DNA from: Cellvibrio sp.
GTDB taxonomy: Bacteria; Pseudomonadota; Gammaproteobacteria; Pseudomonadales; Cellvibrionaceae
Direction of reading: 5' to 3'
Length of the DNA stretch: 64,000 nt
Assembly (NCBI GenBank): GCA_016712405.1
Contig: JADJRD010000001.1
Location: forward strand, 558,001-622,000
Of this stretch, positions 38,809-47,802 are shown in pieces. Both the position numbers and the translations under genes were made by a program. Within the stretch, counting starts at the first letter, position 1, and each line of letters opens with the position of its first letter. The notes under the pieces were generated by a model that was not told the DNA's origin, did no database searches, and saw nothing but the letters and a program-made list of their open reading frames with translations.

Positions 38809-38835
38809 GTATGGTCTATCATACAGGTTGACCAT
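38809..38835. promoter_or_regulatory. Candidate operator upstream of the GH95 gene
   Basis: Two overlapping dyads: GTATG/CATAC (38809-38824) and ATGGTC/GACCAT (38811-38835, 13-nt spacer). They lie about 40-65 bp upstream of the GH95 ATG. They could bind a regulator of the xyloglucan locus; which one cannot be said. Confidence 0.35.
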
Positions 38836-38926
38836 TCATATACAAAACTATTTTTACAAATAAAATAGAGGGGATAAAATCCCCTCAAAGGGCTTGGACA
38901 AAACTCAATATAAAGTCCAACAAAAG

Positions 38927-40417
38927 TCATTCACGGAATTTCAGTGTTTGCAAAAATGATTGATGCGAGGGCGCATAACCCAATCCTGTTTCTATCGCCA
39001 ATGCCATCTTATCCATGGTGTTCCGAGCTTTGGGGAAATCTATTGAGGCTGCCAACTCATCAGGCGCAATCCCAAAGCCAAAGTACATACTGGCCCAACT
39101 TTCTTCATTAAAGGATTCTTGCTCCAGCATGCGAATATCGCCCGTTCGCTTAAACGCCAGGATCTTTTCTTCCAAACTTTCGGGAATTGGCATTTCACGG
39201 GTGTATTGCCAATAAGGATCATGTCGACCATTAAGCTTGTAATGCAGAATGATGAAATCACGTATGCGTTCATATTCAAGACGATTGAGCCGATTGGCCT
39301 CTTTTACGTGCTTTTCATCAATCTGAAAGTTGACCAAAAAGCCAGCCAGCTTAGAAATGCCCGTCTGAATCAAGGAAATACTGGTGGATTCCAATGGCTC
39401 CAAAAAACCGCTGGAAAGACCAATCGCCACACAGTTTTTTGCCCAAAAATCACGTCGCATTCCCGTCTTAAAACGAATTAACCTAGGCTGGGTGATTTGC
39501 TCGTCTTTTAGATGTTGCTGAAGTTCGTCAGCGGCTTTCTCGTGGCTGATGAATTGGCTTGAATAAACATACCCATTGCCAACCCTGTTCTGTAAGGGAA
39601 TATGCCACTGCCATCCAGCACTACGAGTCGAGGATCGGGTGAATGGATCAGGCTCAGTTTGACTTTGAGTTTGCACCGCAAGCGCAGAGTCTGACAGCAA
39701 CCAATGACTCCAATCCTCATAACCAACTCCCATCACCTTATCGATTAACAAGGCCGCCATTCCGGTACAATCAACAAATAAATCGCCTTCTATTATTTGC
39801 CCGGATTCCAATCTCAAACTCTCAATAAATCCAGAGTCTGCATTCTGCTTAACCTCGCTTAACTTGCCTTCGATACGGGTAACTCGTCGATCTTCAGCAT
39901 ATCCGCGCAAAAATTTTGCAAACAGACTGGCATCAAAATGATAAGCATAGTTGTACCAAGCCAATCGGCTTTTCTCATCAAAGTTGGGCATTGCAAACTT
40001 CCCTGCCCTAGCCAATTGGGTACAAAGGCAAAACTGATCCAACTCACGCCCATAACCCTGCTGCCTAGCCGCCCACCAAGTTTGATAAAAAGGCCTGTCT
40101 TCAATTTTCGCACCGTAGCCAGCAAAAGGATGAAAAAAGGATTGACCCTCCCCCGCCCAATTTTCAAACTCAATTCCCAATTTAAAGGTGGCATGTGTCG
40201 CCTGGATAAACTCGGCCTCATTGATCTTCAATTCTTTTAGATATTGGTGAATTCCCGGAACCGTAGCTTCGCCTACACCAATAGTGCCAATTTGTTCTGA
40301 CTCAACCAATTTCACTTGAATCGAAGTCGACTCCAACCAATCGGACAAAAATGCGGCTGTCATCCAACCGGCAGTACCACCACCCAGTATGACTACCCTT
40401 GATACATTTTTATTCAT
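38927..40417 (-). CDS. Flavin-dependent tryptophan halogenase family protein
   Basis: 496-aa FAD-dependent enzyme. It starts MNKNVSRVVILGGGTAGWMTA with the GxGxxG nucleotide-binding motif. The key Lys79 lies in THATFKLGIEF at the same residue number as the catalytic Lys of PrnA. The halogenase motif WxWxIP is present as WQWHIPL, and CVAIGLSSGFLEPLESTSIS is conserved. The ATG at 40417 is chosen over upstream frame codons. Such genes are often found beside carbohydrate TonB receptors in Cellvibrio and Xanthomonas relatives. No reductase partner or secondary-metabolite cluster is nearby, so the substrate is unknown. It is transcribed toward the GH95 gene with a 156-bp gap. Confidence 0.87.
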   Translation of the reverse strand: MNKNVSRVVILGGGTAGWMTAAFLSDWLESTSIQVKLVESEQIGTIGVGEATVPGIHQYLKELKINEAEFIQATHATFKLGIEFENWAGEGQSFFHPFAGYGAKIEDRPFYQTWWAARQQGYGRELDQFCLCTQLARAGKFAMPNFDEKSRLAWYNYAYHFDASLFAKFLRGYAEDRRVTRIEGKLSEVKQNADSGFIESLRLESGQIIEGDLFVDCTGMAALLIDKVMGVGYEDWSHWLLSDSALAVQTQSQTEPDPFTRSSTRSAGWQWHIPLQNRVGNGYVYSSQFISHEKAADELQQHLKDEQITQPRLIRFKTGMRRDFWAKNCVAIGLSSGFLEPLESTSISLIQTGISKLAGFLVNFQIDEKHVKEANRLNRLEYERIRDFIILHYKLNGRHDPYWQYTREMPIPESLEEKILAFKRTGDIRMLEQESFNEESWASMYFGFGIAPDELAASIDFPKARNTMDKMALAIETGLGYAPSHQSFLQTLKFRE

Positions 40418-40441
40418 AAAATTATTATCATTAATGAAACT

Positions 40442-40461
40442 TTGGTTATGGTATAAACCAA
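40442..40461. promoter_or_regulatory. Inverted repeat upstream of the halogenase gene
   Basis: TTGGTT and AACCAA separated by 8 nt, 25-44 bp upstream of the halogenase ATG. A candidate operator; no regulator is assigned. Confidence 0.3.
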
Positions 40462-40573
40462 GACCCATAGAGTCAAATACTGAATTGTTATGAAAAGATA
40501 AAAATCCGCCAAGCTTTCAAATTATTTGGAGCATTCAGTATACTTCCCGTCTCTTTCGCCTGATGACGCCAGC

Positions 40574-41920
40574 ATGAGTACCAGCCCATTACAGGATTCT
40601 GTTGATCTGACTATCGTCGACCTTATTATTAAAGCCCGTTGGATTGCCCCGGTTGTCCCTGCTAATAAAGTCTTTGAAGACTGTGCTTTGGTGATTGATC
40701 AGGGGAAAATCATCGCCCTGCTACCTCATCAGGAAGCGGATCGTCGTTTCAAGGCGGATAACATACTGCTGCTACCCCATCATTTATTGACCCCAGGATT
40801 GATCAACAGCCACACCCATGCGGCAATGAATTTGTTTCGCGGTTATGCCAACGACCAACCCTTGCAGCAATGGTTAACCCAATCCATTTGGCCTGCTGAA
40901 AAACGTTGGGTCAGTGATAGTTTTGTGCGCGATGGCAGCGAATTGGCAATTGCGGAAATGATTCAGTCCGGCATCAGTTGTTTTGCGGATATGTATTTTT
41001 TTCCGGAAGAAACGGCACAGGTTTGTCTCGATGCAAAACTGCGTTGCCAATTAAGTTTTCCGATCATGGATTTTCCAACTGCCTGGGGTTCAGGCCCCGA
41101 TGATTACATGGCGAAAGGTTTAACCCTGCACGATAATTTTCGCGATAGTGAATTAATTAATATTGCTTTTGGCCCACATGCACCTTACACAGTGTCCGAT
41201 TCTGTATTGCGACGCATTGCAATTCTTGCACAAGAAATGGATATGCCGGTGCAAATTCATTTACACGAAACCGCACAAGAAATAGAAGACTCGTTAAAAA
41301 CTTACAACAAACGTCCCAGTCAACGTTTGATGGATTTAGGTTTACTCTTTCCGCTCACGCAATGCGTACATATGACACAGATTGATGACACGGATATCGC
41401 ACTGCTACAAAATTCCGGTGCATCGGTAATTCACTGCCCTGAATCCAATTTAAAATTAGCCAGCGGATTTTGTCCTGTTCAAAGATTATTAAGTGCGGGA
41501 ATTAATGTCGCGATTGGTACAGACGGCGCTGCCAGTAATAATGATTTATCTTTGTTAGGTGAATTAAAAACCGCTGCACTTTTAGCAAAAGCCGTCGCAC
41601 AGGATGCCAGCGCATTAAACGCACACACTGCATTGCGCATGGCCACATTACATGGTGCTATGGCGTTAGGTCTGGAAGATAAAATCGGCAGCTTGGAAGT
41701 GGGAAAATCAGCGGATATTACAGCAATTGATTTATCCCACTTACACGCACAACCGATTTACGATCCAGTTTCACAATTGATTTACAACCAATCAGCCCAA
41801 CAAGTGTCTCATTTGTGGGTAAATGGTGAATGTTTATTAAGTGAAGGCAAATTACAAACGCTGGATGAAAAAGAATTGAAAGCGAAAGTGAAATTTTGGC
41901 AGGAAAAGATTGCGAATTGA
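40574..41920 (+). CDS. mtaD: TRZ/ATZ-type amidohydrolase, probable 5-methylthioadenosine/S-adenosylhomocysteine deaminase
   Basis: 448-aa metal-dependent amidohydrolase that should deaminate methylthioadenosine or S-adenosylhomocysteine. The frame starts MSTSPLQDSVDLTIVDLIIKA. Metal ligands are visible in LINSHTHAAMNLFRG, FGPHAPYTVSD and QIHLHETAQE, and the family stretches SVIHCPESNLKLASG and VAIGTDGAASNNDLSLLGEL follow. The upstream codons from 40526 begin with TTG and are not needed. The order mtaD-ubiG-mupP-yciK is the one known in Pseudomonas, which supports the call. The ribosome-binding site is weak. A palindromic element begins 3 bp after the stop. Confidence 0.9.
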   Translation: MSTSPLQDSVDLTIVDLIIKARWIAPVVPANKVFEDCALVIDQGKIIALLPHQEADRRFKADNILLLPHHLLTPGLINSHTHAAMNLFRGYANDQPLQQWLTQSIWPAEKRWVSDSFVRDGSELAIAEMIQSGISCFADMYFFPEETAQVCLDAKLRCQLSFPIMDFPTAWGSGPDDYMAKGLTLHDNFRDSELINIAFGPHAPYTVSDSVLRRIAILAQEMDMPVQIHLHETAQEIEDSLKTYNKRPSQRLMDLGLLFPLTQCVHMTQIDDTDIALLQNSGASVIHCPESNLKLASGFCPVQRLLSAGINVAIGTDGAASNNDLSLLGELKTAALLAKAVAQDASALNAHTALRMATLHGAMALGLEDKIGSLEVGKSADITAIDLSHLHAQPIYDPVSQLIYNQSAQQVSHLWVNGECLLSEGKLQTLDEKELKAKVKFWQEKIAN

Positions 41921-41923
41921 TTT

Positions 41924-42042
41924 CCCCACTTTGAAAAAGGGGGGCTAGGGGGGATTTAAAAAAGTGATCACAGAGATAAATTAAGAAAGTATATTCTTTC
42001 AAGAATTTAAATCCCTCCTAACCTCCCTTTGTCAAAGGGAGG
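41924..42042. repeat. AAATCCC/GGGATTT palindromic element between mtaD and ubiG
   Basis: The left half (41924-41960) ends GGGGGGATTTAAA and the right half (42007-42042) begins TTAAATCCCTCC, each with its own CTTTG-centred hairpin. The roughly 120-bp element has inverted ends, like a MITE. No target duplication is clear. Confidence 0.6.
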
Positions 42043-42077
42043 AACTAAAAAATAGCACAAATTACAGGTAAACACAA

Positions 42078-42780
42078 ATGAACATAGACGCCGCCGAAAT
42101 CGCAAAATTTGAAGCACTCGCCAGTCGCTGGTGGGACAAACAAAGTGAATTCAAACCTCTGCACGATATCAATCCATTACGTGCCAATTTTATTGATTTG
42201 CACTCACCTGTCGCCGAGAAAAAAATTAATTGATGTAGGCTGCGGCGGCGGCATTTTAGCTGAGTCATTGGCGCAACGTGGTGCCATTGTTTCCGGCATT
42301 GATATGGGTGCAGCCCCCTTAAATGTTGCTCGCTTGCATGCATTGGAATCGGGAGTGCAAGTTGATTATCAACAAATTACCGCTGAAGAAAAAGCTGCAC
42401 AACAACCCAGTGAATACGACATAGTCACCTGTATGGAAATGCTGGAGCATGTGCCTGATCCTTCATCAGTCATAAAAGCCTGCGCCGATTTAGTAAAAGA
42501 CAATGGCGATGTGTATTTCTCAACAATTAATCGCAATCCAAAAGCCTATGCCTTTGCGATTTTAGGCGCGGAATATATTTTGCGTTTGCTACCACGTGGC
42601 ACTCATGAATACAGCAAGTTTATCAAACCATCAGAGCTTGCTAGCTGGTTGCGTGCAGCAGGATTGGAGTTACAAACTATTACCGGCATGACTTACAATC
42701 CCATCACCAAAAACTATAAATTGAATCCAAACGATGTTGATGTGAATTATCTTATTCACGCGAAAAAAGTGAGTCGTTAA
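42078..42780 (+). CDS. ubiG: Ubiquinone biosynthesis O-methyltransferase, frameshifted in this sequence
   Basis: SAM-dependent methyltransferase for both O-methylation steps of ubiquinone synthesis. The true start MNIDAAEIAKFEALASRWWD at 42078 matches UbiG, as does EFKPLHDINPLRANFI. A run of seven A at about 42221-42227 shifts the frame and gives a stop (KKIN then TGA). Removing one A restores EKKLIDVGCGGGILAESLA, the SAM-binding motif I, and the rest continues intact to VNYLIHAKKVSR. The repaired length is about 233 aa, normal for UbiG. Since UbiG is needed for respiration, a sequence error is the simplest reading; slippage on the A run could also restore the frame in vivo. The stop overlaps the mupP start (TAATG). 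Confidence 0.92.
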
Positions 42781-43448
42781 TGAAAAAAAACATTCGCGCA
42801 GTGATTTTTGATTTAGATGGAACCCTGTTGGACACTGCGCCTGATTTTGTTTTAGTCGTGAATAAATTACTCCATCAATATGATCAACCCGCTCTGGATG
42901 CCGATTTAATTCGCTCGCAAGTTTCCAATGGTGCCAAAGCCCTAGTGAAGCTGGCATTTGCAATGGAAGAAGATGATCCTGAATTTGAAATTCGTCGTTT
43001 GCAATTACTCGATTTATATTTGCAACACATTGCCGATTACACACGCCCCTTTACCGGCATCGAAAATTTAATTCAAACACTGGAACAACATCAAATTGCC
43101 TGGGGCATAGCGACCAATAAACCGGCGCGTTATACCAACCCTTTGATGCAAGCCTTAAATATGCAACCGGCACCTTTTAGTGTGATTTGTCCTGATCATG
43201 TCACTCATGTTAAACCTGATCCCGAATCTCTATTGCTCGCCAGCAAACAATTACATTGTTCCACCGATCAAATTATTTACGTAGGCGATCATCTACGCGA
43301 TATAGAATGCGGCAAACGCGCTGGCAGCATCACCATCGCCGCCGCTTACGGTTATATAGATGCCAATGATTCACCTGAAAGTTGGAATGCCGATTATTTA
43401 GTGAATTCAGCGGAAGATATTTGGCCGATTGTGCAGGGTTATTTGTGA
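42780..43448 (+). CDS. mupP: HAD-family phosphatase, MupP/Gph type
   Basis: 222-aa HAD phosphatase. Motif I is VIFDLDGTLLDT near residue 10, motif II is the Thr of GIATNKP, motif III includes the Lys of VKPDPESLL, and motif IV is YVGDHLRDIECGKRAG. Genes at this position after ubiG in Pseudomonas encode MupP, an N-acetylmuramic acid 6-phosphate phosphatase of cell-wall recycling; the older name is gph (phosphoglycolate phosphatase). Sequence alone does not separate the two, so the symbol rests on gene order. It overlaps ubiG by one base and is followed by yciK. Confidence 0.85.
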   Translation: MKKNIRAVIFDLDGTLLDTAPDFVLVVNKLLHQYDQPALDADLIRSQVSNGAKALVKLAFAMEEDDPEFEIRRLQLLDLYLQHIADYTRPFTGIENLIQTLEQHQIAWGIATNKPARYTNPLMQALNMQPAPFSVICPDHVTHVKPDPESLLLASKQLHCSTDQIIYVGDHLRDIECGKRAGSITIAAAYGYIDANDSPESWNADYLVNSAEDIWPIVQGYL

Positions 43449-43474
43449 GTTTTTAATTATGAGAAGATTTCTTT

Positions 43475-44221
43475 ATGCAATTACCATCCAGTTTTTCCGT
43501 CACATCCACATCACTCACCAACAAAATCATTTTGATCACAGGTGCGGGGGATGGCATTGGGAAAGTCGCGGCCAAGAGTTTTGCGGCAGCTGGCGCAACC
43601 GTCATATTAGTTGGGCGTACCTTGGCCAAATTGGAAAAAGCCTATGACGAGATAGAAGCAGCGGGGCATCAACAACCGGCTATTTATCCACTGAATTTGG
43701 AAAGTGCAACTGAAAAAGACTATGACGACCTGTGTAATGTGTTGAATGAAAATTTTAGTCGGCTGGATGGCATTTTGTTTAACGCCGCGGATTTGGGTGA
43801 GCGAACGCCGATTGCCAATTACTCAGTCAGTGCCTGGATGCGTTGCATGCAGGTCAATGTGAACTCACCTTTTATGATGACCCAGGCACTTTTGCCATTA
43901 TTGGAAAAATCCGAAAACGCCAGTTTGTTATTCACCAGTTCCAGCGTGGCATTTAAAGGGCGATCCTTCTGGGGAGCTTACGCCGCTTCAAAAGCTGCTC
44001 AGGAAAACTTTATGCAAACATTGGTGGATGAACTCGAAGGTACCAGTCGCATCCGCGCTAATAGCATCAACCCGGGCGCAACCCGAACCAAGATGCGTGC
44101 ATCAGCTTATCCAGCTGAAGATCCCACCAGAGTTAAAAAGCCGGAAGACTTGATGCCGGCTTATATTTATTTATTGGGTGATGCGTCTTTGGGGGTTACG
44201 GGGCAGGCGTTTTCTTATTGA
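43475..44221 (+). CDS. yciK: YciK-family short-chain dehydrogenase
   Basis: 248-aa SDR oxidoreductase. The cofactor motif ILITGAGDGIGKVAA lies near residue 22, NAADLGERTPI corresponds to the NAG region, and the catalytic Ser-Tyr-Lys set is read from FTSSSVAFKGRSFWGAYAASKAA. NPGATRTKMRASAYPAEDP is typical of the YciK group. Its substrate is unknown. The ATG at 43475 has an AGAAGATTT upstream. It is the last gene of the mtaD-ubiG-mupP-yciK set, and the nrd regulatory region starts right after its stop. Confidence 0.9.
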   Translation: MQLPSSFSVTSTSLTNKIILITGAGDGIGKVAAKSFAAAGATVILVGRTLAKLEKAYDEIEAAGHQQPAIYPLNLESATEKDYDDLCNVLNENFSRLDGILFNAADLGERTPIANYSVSAWMRCMQVNVNSPFMMTQALLPLLEKSENASLLFTSSSVAFKGRSFWGAYAASKAAQENFMQTLVDELEGTSRIRANSINPGATRTKMRASAYPAEDPTRVKKPEDLMPAYIYLLGDASLGVTGQAFSY

Positions 44222-44229
44222 TTTCCCAA

Positions 44230-44245
44230 ACACTATATATAGTAA
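44230..44245. promoter_or_regulatory. NrdR box 1
   Basis: ACACTATATATAGTAA matches the 16-bp NrdR-box consensus at most positions. It lies 9 bp after the yciK stop, about 475 bp upstream of nrdA. Confidence 0.65.
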
Positions 44246-44371
44246 TAAGCCTTTCCTCTCTGTATAAGAAAAAAATCTAAGCTTTTTTCAGAAGCTTCCT
44301 ATTGGGTCTAATGCCTGCAATAGCTGACAAGACTCGGTTTCAGCCATTTTTATACCTAGCCAACACACAGT

Positions 44372-44380
44372 TTATCCACA
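44372..44380 (+). promoter_or_regulatory. DnaA box in the nrd upstream region
   Basis: TTATCCACA is a perfect match to the strong DnaA box. DnaA is known to bind the nrdAB promoter in E. coli, so DnaA input at this promoter is plausible. Confidence 0.55.
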
Positions 44381-44450
44381 GCTTTTCCGCCGATAATTTA
44401 GATTGCAATCCCGCTAAAATCGCATTATCTTGTAGCCCAATTGCCTCTAA

Positions 44451-44466
44451 GCCCTATATATAGGGT
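44451..44466. promoter_or_regulatory. NrdR box 2
   Basis: GCCCTATATATAGGGT keeps the CTATATATAG core of NrdR boxes but with altered ends. It is fully palindromic. Confidence 0.5.
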
Positions 44467-44659
44467 ACGGGATCCAAAGAAGGCTGATCCAGCAAAGATA
44501 AAAATTGATCTCCGTCACGGCAAAAGAACCCAATCCTGATGAACACCACGGGCTTTAGATATAGCAACAACACACTGAGTTTTGATGTTGTGACCGCTAT
44601 TCTCTTCCCTCTTTTTCGTCAGAACTGAAGAATTAAGTGCAAGACCAAAGTAAAACCAA

Positions 44660-44675
44660 ACACTATATCTAGTGT
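44660..44675. promoter_or_regulatory. NrdR box 3
   Basis: ACACTATATCTAGTGT is an almost perfect NrdR box, 44 bp upstream of the nrdA ATG, where a bound repressor would block the promoter or early transcription. Confidence 0.8.
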
Positions 44676-44719
44676 TTACAAACACAATAAACAGCCACAC
44701 TGATGTAGGAGAAGTGACT

Positions 44720-47660
44720 ATGCTGACCGATATTCAAACCCCGGAACAAACTCCAGTGCATACGGATGTACAGAGTGGATCTACTAGTCTTGCGGCGACA
44801 GCGCCAGGCCAGTTGCGGGTCATCAAACGGAACGGAACAGTCAGCAGTTTCGATGCAAGCAAAATTGCTGTCGCACTAACCAAAGCTTTTTTGGCCGTTG
44901 AAGGCGGCACTGCAGCCGCCTCTTCGCGCATCCATGAAACAGTGGATAACCTGACCAAACAAGTGGTCGCGACCTTCAAGCGTCGCATGCCTTCTGGCGG
45001 CACCATTCATATCGAAGAAATTCAAGATCAGGTCGAATTGACCTTAATGCGTTCCGGCGAGCAAAAAGTCGCTCGTGATTACGTTCTCTACCGTGAAGCC
45101 CATGCCCGCGCGCGCTGAAAAACTGGCAAGTGAACAAACGAATGACTCTGATTATCCCTCTCTGCAGGTTACAAAAGCCGATGGTTCACGTGCAGCATTA
45201 GACATCAACCGCATGCGTACCATAGTGCGCGAAGCCTGTGCGGGTTTAAAAGGTGTGGAAGAAAAAGCGATTCTTGATGAAGCCATGCGTAACCTCTATG
45301 ACGGTGTTGCTGAGAAAGATGTGAACACCTCTTTAGTGATCACTGCTCGTACCTTGGTAGAAAAAGAACCCAACTACAGCTTTGTAACCGCTCGGTTATT
45401 GCCGGATAAACTTCGTGCAGAAGCCTTAGGTTTCTTGGGAATTGCCACTTCTGCAACCCAATCTGACATGGAGCTCTACTACGCTCGTGCTCTCGCTGTA
45501 TATGTTAAAAAAGCCATAGACCTGGAATTGGTTTCCCCTGAGCTTTTAAATTTTGATTTAGAAAAACTCGGTAAGGCTTTGATTCCAGATGGAGATTTGC
45601 AATTTACCTATCTCGGTTTGCAAACTCTTTATGACCGTTATTTCATCCACAGCAATGATGTACGCATCGAATTACCACAAGTCTTCTTCATGCGTGTGGC
45701 CATGGGCTTGGCGTTGAATGAAACTAACCGTGAAGAACGTGCAATCGAATTCTATCGCCTGTTATCTTCATTTGATTACATGAGTTCGACCCCCACTCTT
45801 TTCAACTCAGGCACTTTGCGCCCGCAACTCTCTTCTTGTTATTTGACTACCATACCTGATGACTTGCACGGCATTTATGGCGCCATGCAAGACAACGCAA
45901 TGCTCAGTAAATTTGCTGGCGGTTTGGGTAACGACTGGACGCCTGTTCGCGCACTCGGCGCTTACATCAAAGGTACCAACGGTAAATCACAAGGCGTGGT
46001 TCCTTTCCTGAAAGTGGCAAACGATACTGCAGTTGCGGTTAACCAGGGTGGCAAGCGTAAAGGTGCTGTTTGTGCTTATTTGGAAACCTGGCATATGGAT
46101 GTCGAGGAATTCCTTGAACTGCGTAAAAACACCGGTGATGACCGTCGCCGTACTCATGATATGAACACCGCCAACTGGGTTCCCGATCTGTTTATGAAGC
46201 GTGTGTTTGATGATAAAGAATGGACCTTGTTCTCTCCTAATGATGTACCTGATCTTCATGATCTCTATGGCAAATCCTTTGAGGATCGTTACCACCACTA
46301 CGAACAACAAGCTGCTGAGGGAAAAATCAAAGTCTTCAAAACCATCCGCGCTCTGGACTTGTGGCGCAAGATGCTGGGCATGCTGTTTGAAACTGGTCAC
46401 CCTTGGATCACCTTTAAAGACCCATGCAACCTGCGCAGCCCGCAACAACACGTGGGTGTGGTGCATTCATCTAACCTGTGTACTGAGATCACTCTCAACA
46501 CCAAAGCTGGTGATGAGATCGCTGTGTGCAACCTGGGTTCTATCAACCTGTCGCAACACATTGTTGATGGCAAACTGGATCAAGCCAAGCTTGAACGCAC
46601 AGTCAAAACCGCTATCCGCATGCTGGATAACGTAATCGACATTAACTACTACGCTGTCGCAACCTCCAAGCAGTCCAACCTGCGTCATCGCCCAATTGGC
46701 CTTGGCATCATGGGCTTCCAGGATGCGCTTTATGACCAACGCATTGCTTACAGCTCACAAGGCGCTGTGGATTTTGCTGATACTTCTATGGAAGCCGTTA
46801 GCTACTACGCGATCAAAGCTTCATGTGAATTGGCACAAGAGCGCGGCAAGTATTCAACCTTCGATGGTTCTCTGTGGAGCAAAGGCGTGTTGCCAATCGA
46901 CTCTATCGAGATGCTGGCGCAAAACCGTGGCGAGCAATACATCAAAGTCGACCGTAGCCGCACTTTTGATTGGGATAGCTTGCGCGCTGAAGTCAAAGCC
47001 AAAGGTATGCGTAACTCCAACGTAATGGCGATTGCTCCAACAGCAACCATTTCCAACATCACTGGCGTGACTCAATCGATTGAGCCGACTTATCAAAACC
47101 TCTACGTGAAATCCAACCTTTCCGGCGAATTCACCGTAGTCAACCCACATCTGGTTCATGATCTTAAAGCCCGTAATTTGTGGGACGCCGTCATGGTGAA
47201 CGACCTCAAATATTACGAAGGTTCAGTGCAAAAAATTGATCGCATCCCCGATGACCTGAAAGCCATCTACGCCACCGCGTTTGAAGTTGAACCCAAGTGG
47301 ATTGTAGAAGCCGCCAGCCGTCGTCAAAAGTGGATCGACCAAGCCCAAAGCTTGAACCTGTATATCGCTGGCGCTAACGGCAAGAAGCTGGATATCACCT
47401 ACCGCATGGCCTGGTTCAGCGGTTTGAAAACCACTTATTACCTGCGTGCTTTGGCCGCAACAACCACTGAGAAATCCACCATCACTACCGGTGCATTAAA
47501 CGCAGTGAGTTCAGGTGCAAGCAACGGTGGCAGCATAGCCGCCGCACCAGCACCAACCGCCAAGCCAGTCGCCAGTGTTGCCGCACCGGAATTCGGCGAA
47601 GCCGCACCAGTGCCAAAAGCTTGTTCGATTGATAATCCGGATTGTGAGGCTTGCCAGTAA
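44720..47660 (+). CDS. nrdA: Ribonucleoside-diphosphate reductase alpha subunit (class Ia), frameshifted in this sequence
   Basis: Large subunit of class Ia ribonucleotide reductase. The first 132 codons (from ATG 44720, with TAGGAGAAG upstream) hold an ATP-cone (QLRVIKRNGTVSSFDASKI, RRMPSGGTIHIEEIQDQVE) and end at a TGA in the CG repeat near 45107-45118. The frame resumes as AEKLASEQTND and contains a second ATP-cone-like region (QVTKADGSRAALDINRMR). The catalytic barrel follows with SSCYLTTIPDD, NLGSINLSQH, SNVMAIAPTATISNITG and the C-terminal redox Cys pair in CEACQ. In Pseudomonas the same stretch is one chain, and this protein is essential, so the break is probably a sequence error (two bases short, or one extra, in CGCGCGCG). 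The repaired length is about 980 aa. Confidence 0.93.
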
Positions 47661-47662
47661 AA

Positions 47663-47740
47663 GACCCCACCCTAACCCTCCCCTTGCCAGGGGAGGGAAC
47701 TAGCTCCTCCCCCTGGCAAGGGGGAGGCTGGGAGGGGGTC
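47663..47740. repeat. 78-bp GC-rich inverted repeat, copy 2
   Basis: Inverted copy of the 19327-19404 element, bounded by GACCCC and GGGGTC. It begins 2 bp after the nrdA stop and lies between nrdA and nrdB, where it could form a hairpin that alters their relative expression. Confidence 0.8.
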
Positions 47741-47802
47741 TAGGCACCTCAGCACCAACAAACAATGAACGAAACATTGATACAAAGTCAGAGAGGAACA
47801 CC

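Larger units (their letters stand above)
44222..44719. promoter_or_regulatory. nrdA upstream region (498 bp without a gene)
   Basis: This gap holds three NrdR-like boxes (44230, 44451, 44660) and a DnaA box (44372). The boxes are about 200 bp apart, unlike the usual closely spaced pair, so DNA looping or independent promoters are possible. I see no RNA gene or small protein gene in it. Confidence 0.7.

Noticed and set aside
42221..42235. Programmed -1 ribosomal frameshift in ubiG
   Set aside because: A -1 shift at the A7 run leads to a different frame from the one that encodes the methyltransferase; a +1 change is needed. No programmed shift is known for ubiG.
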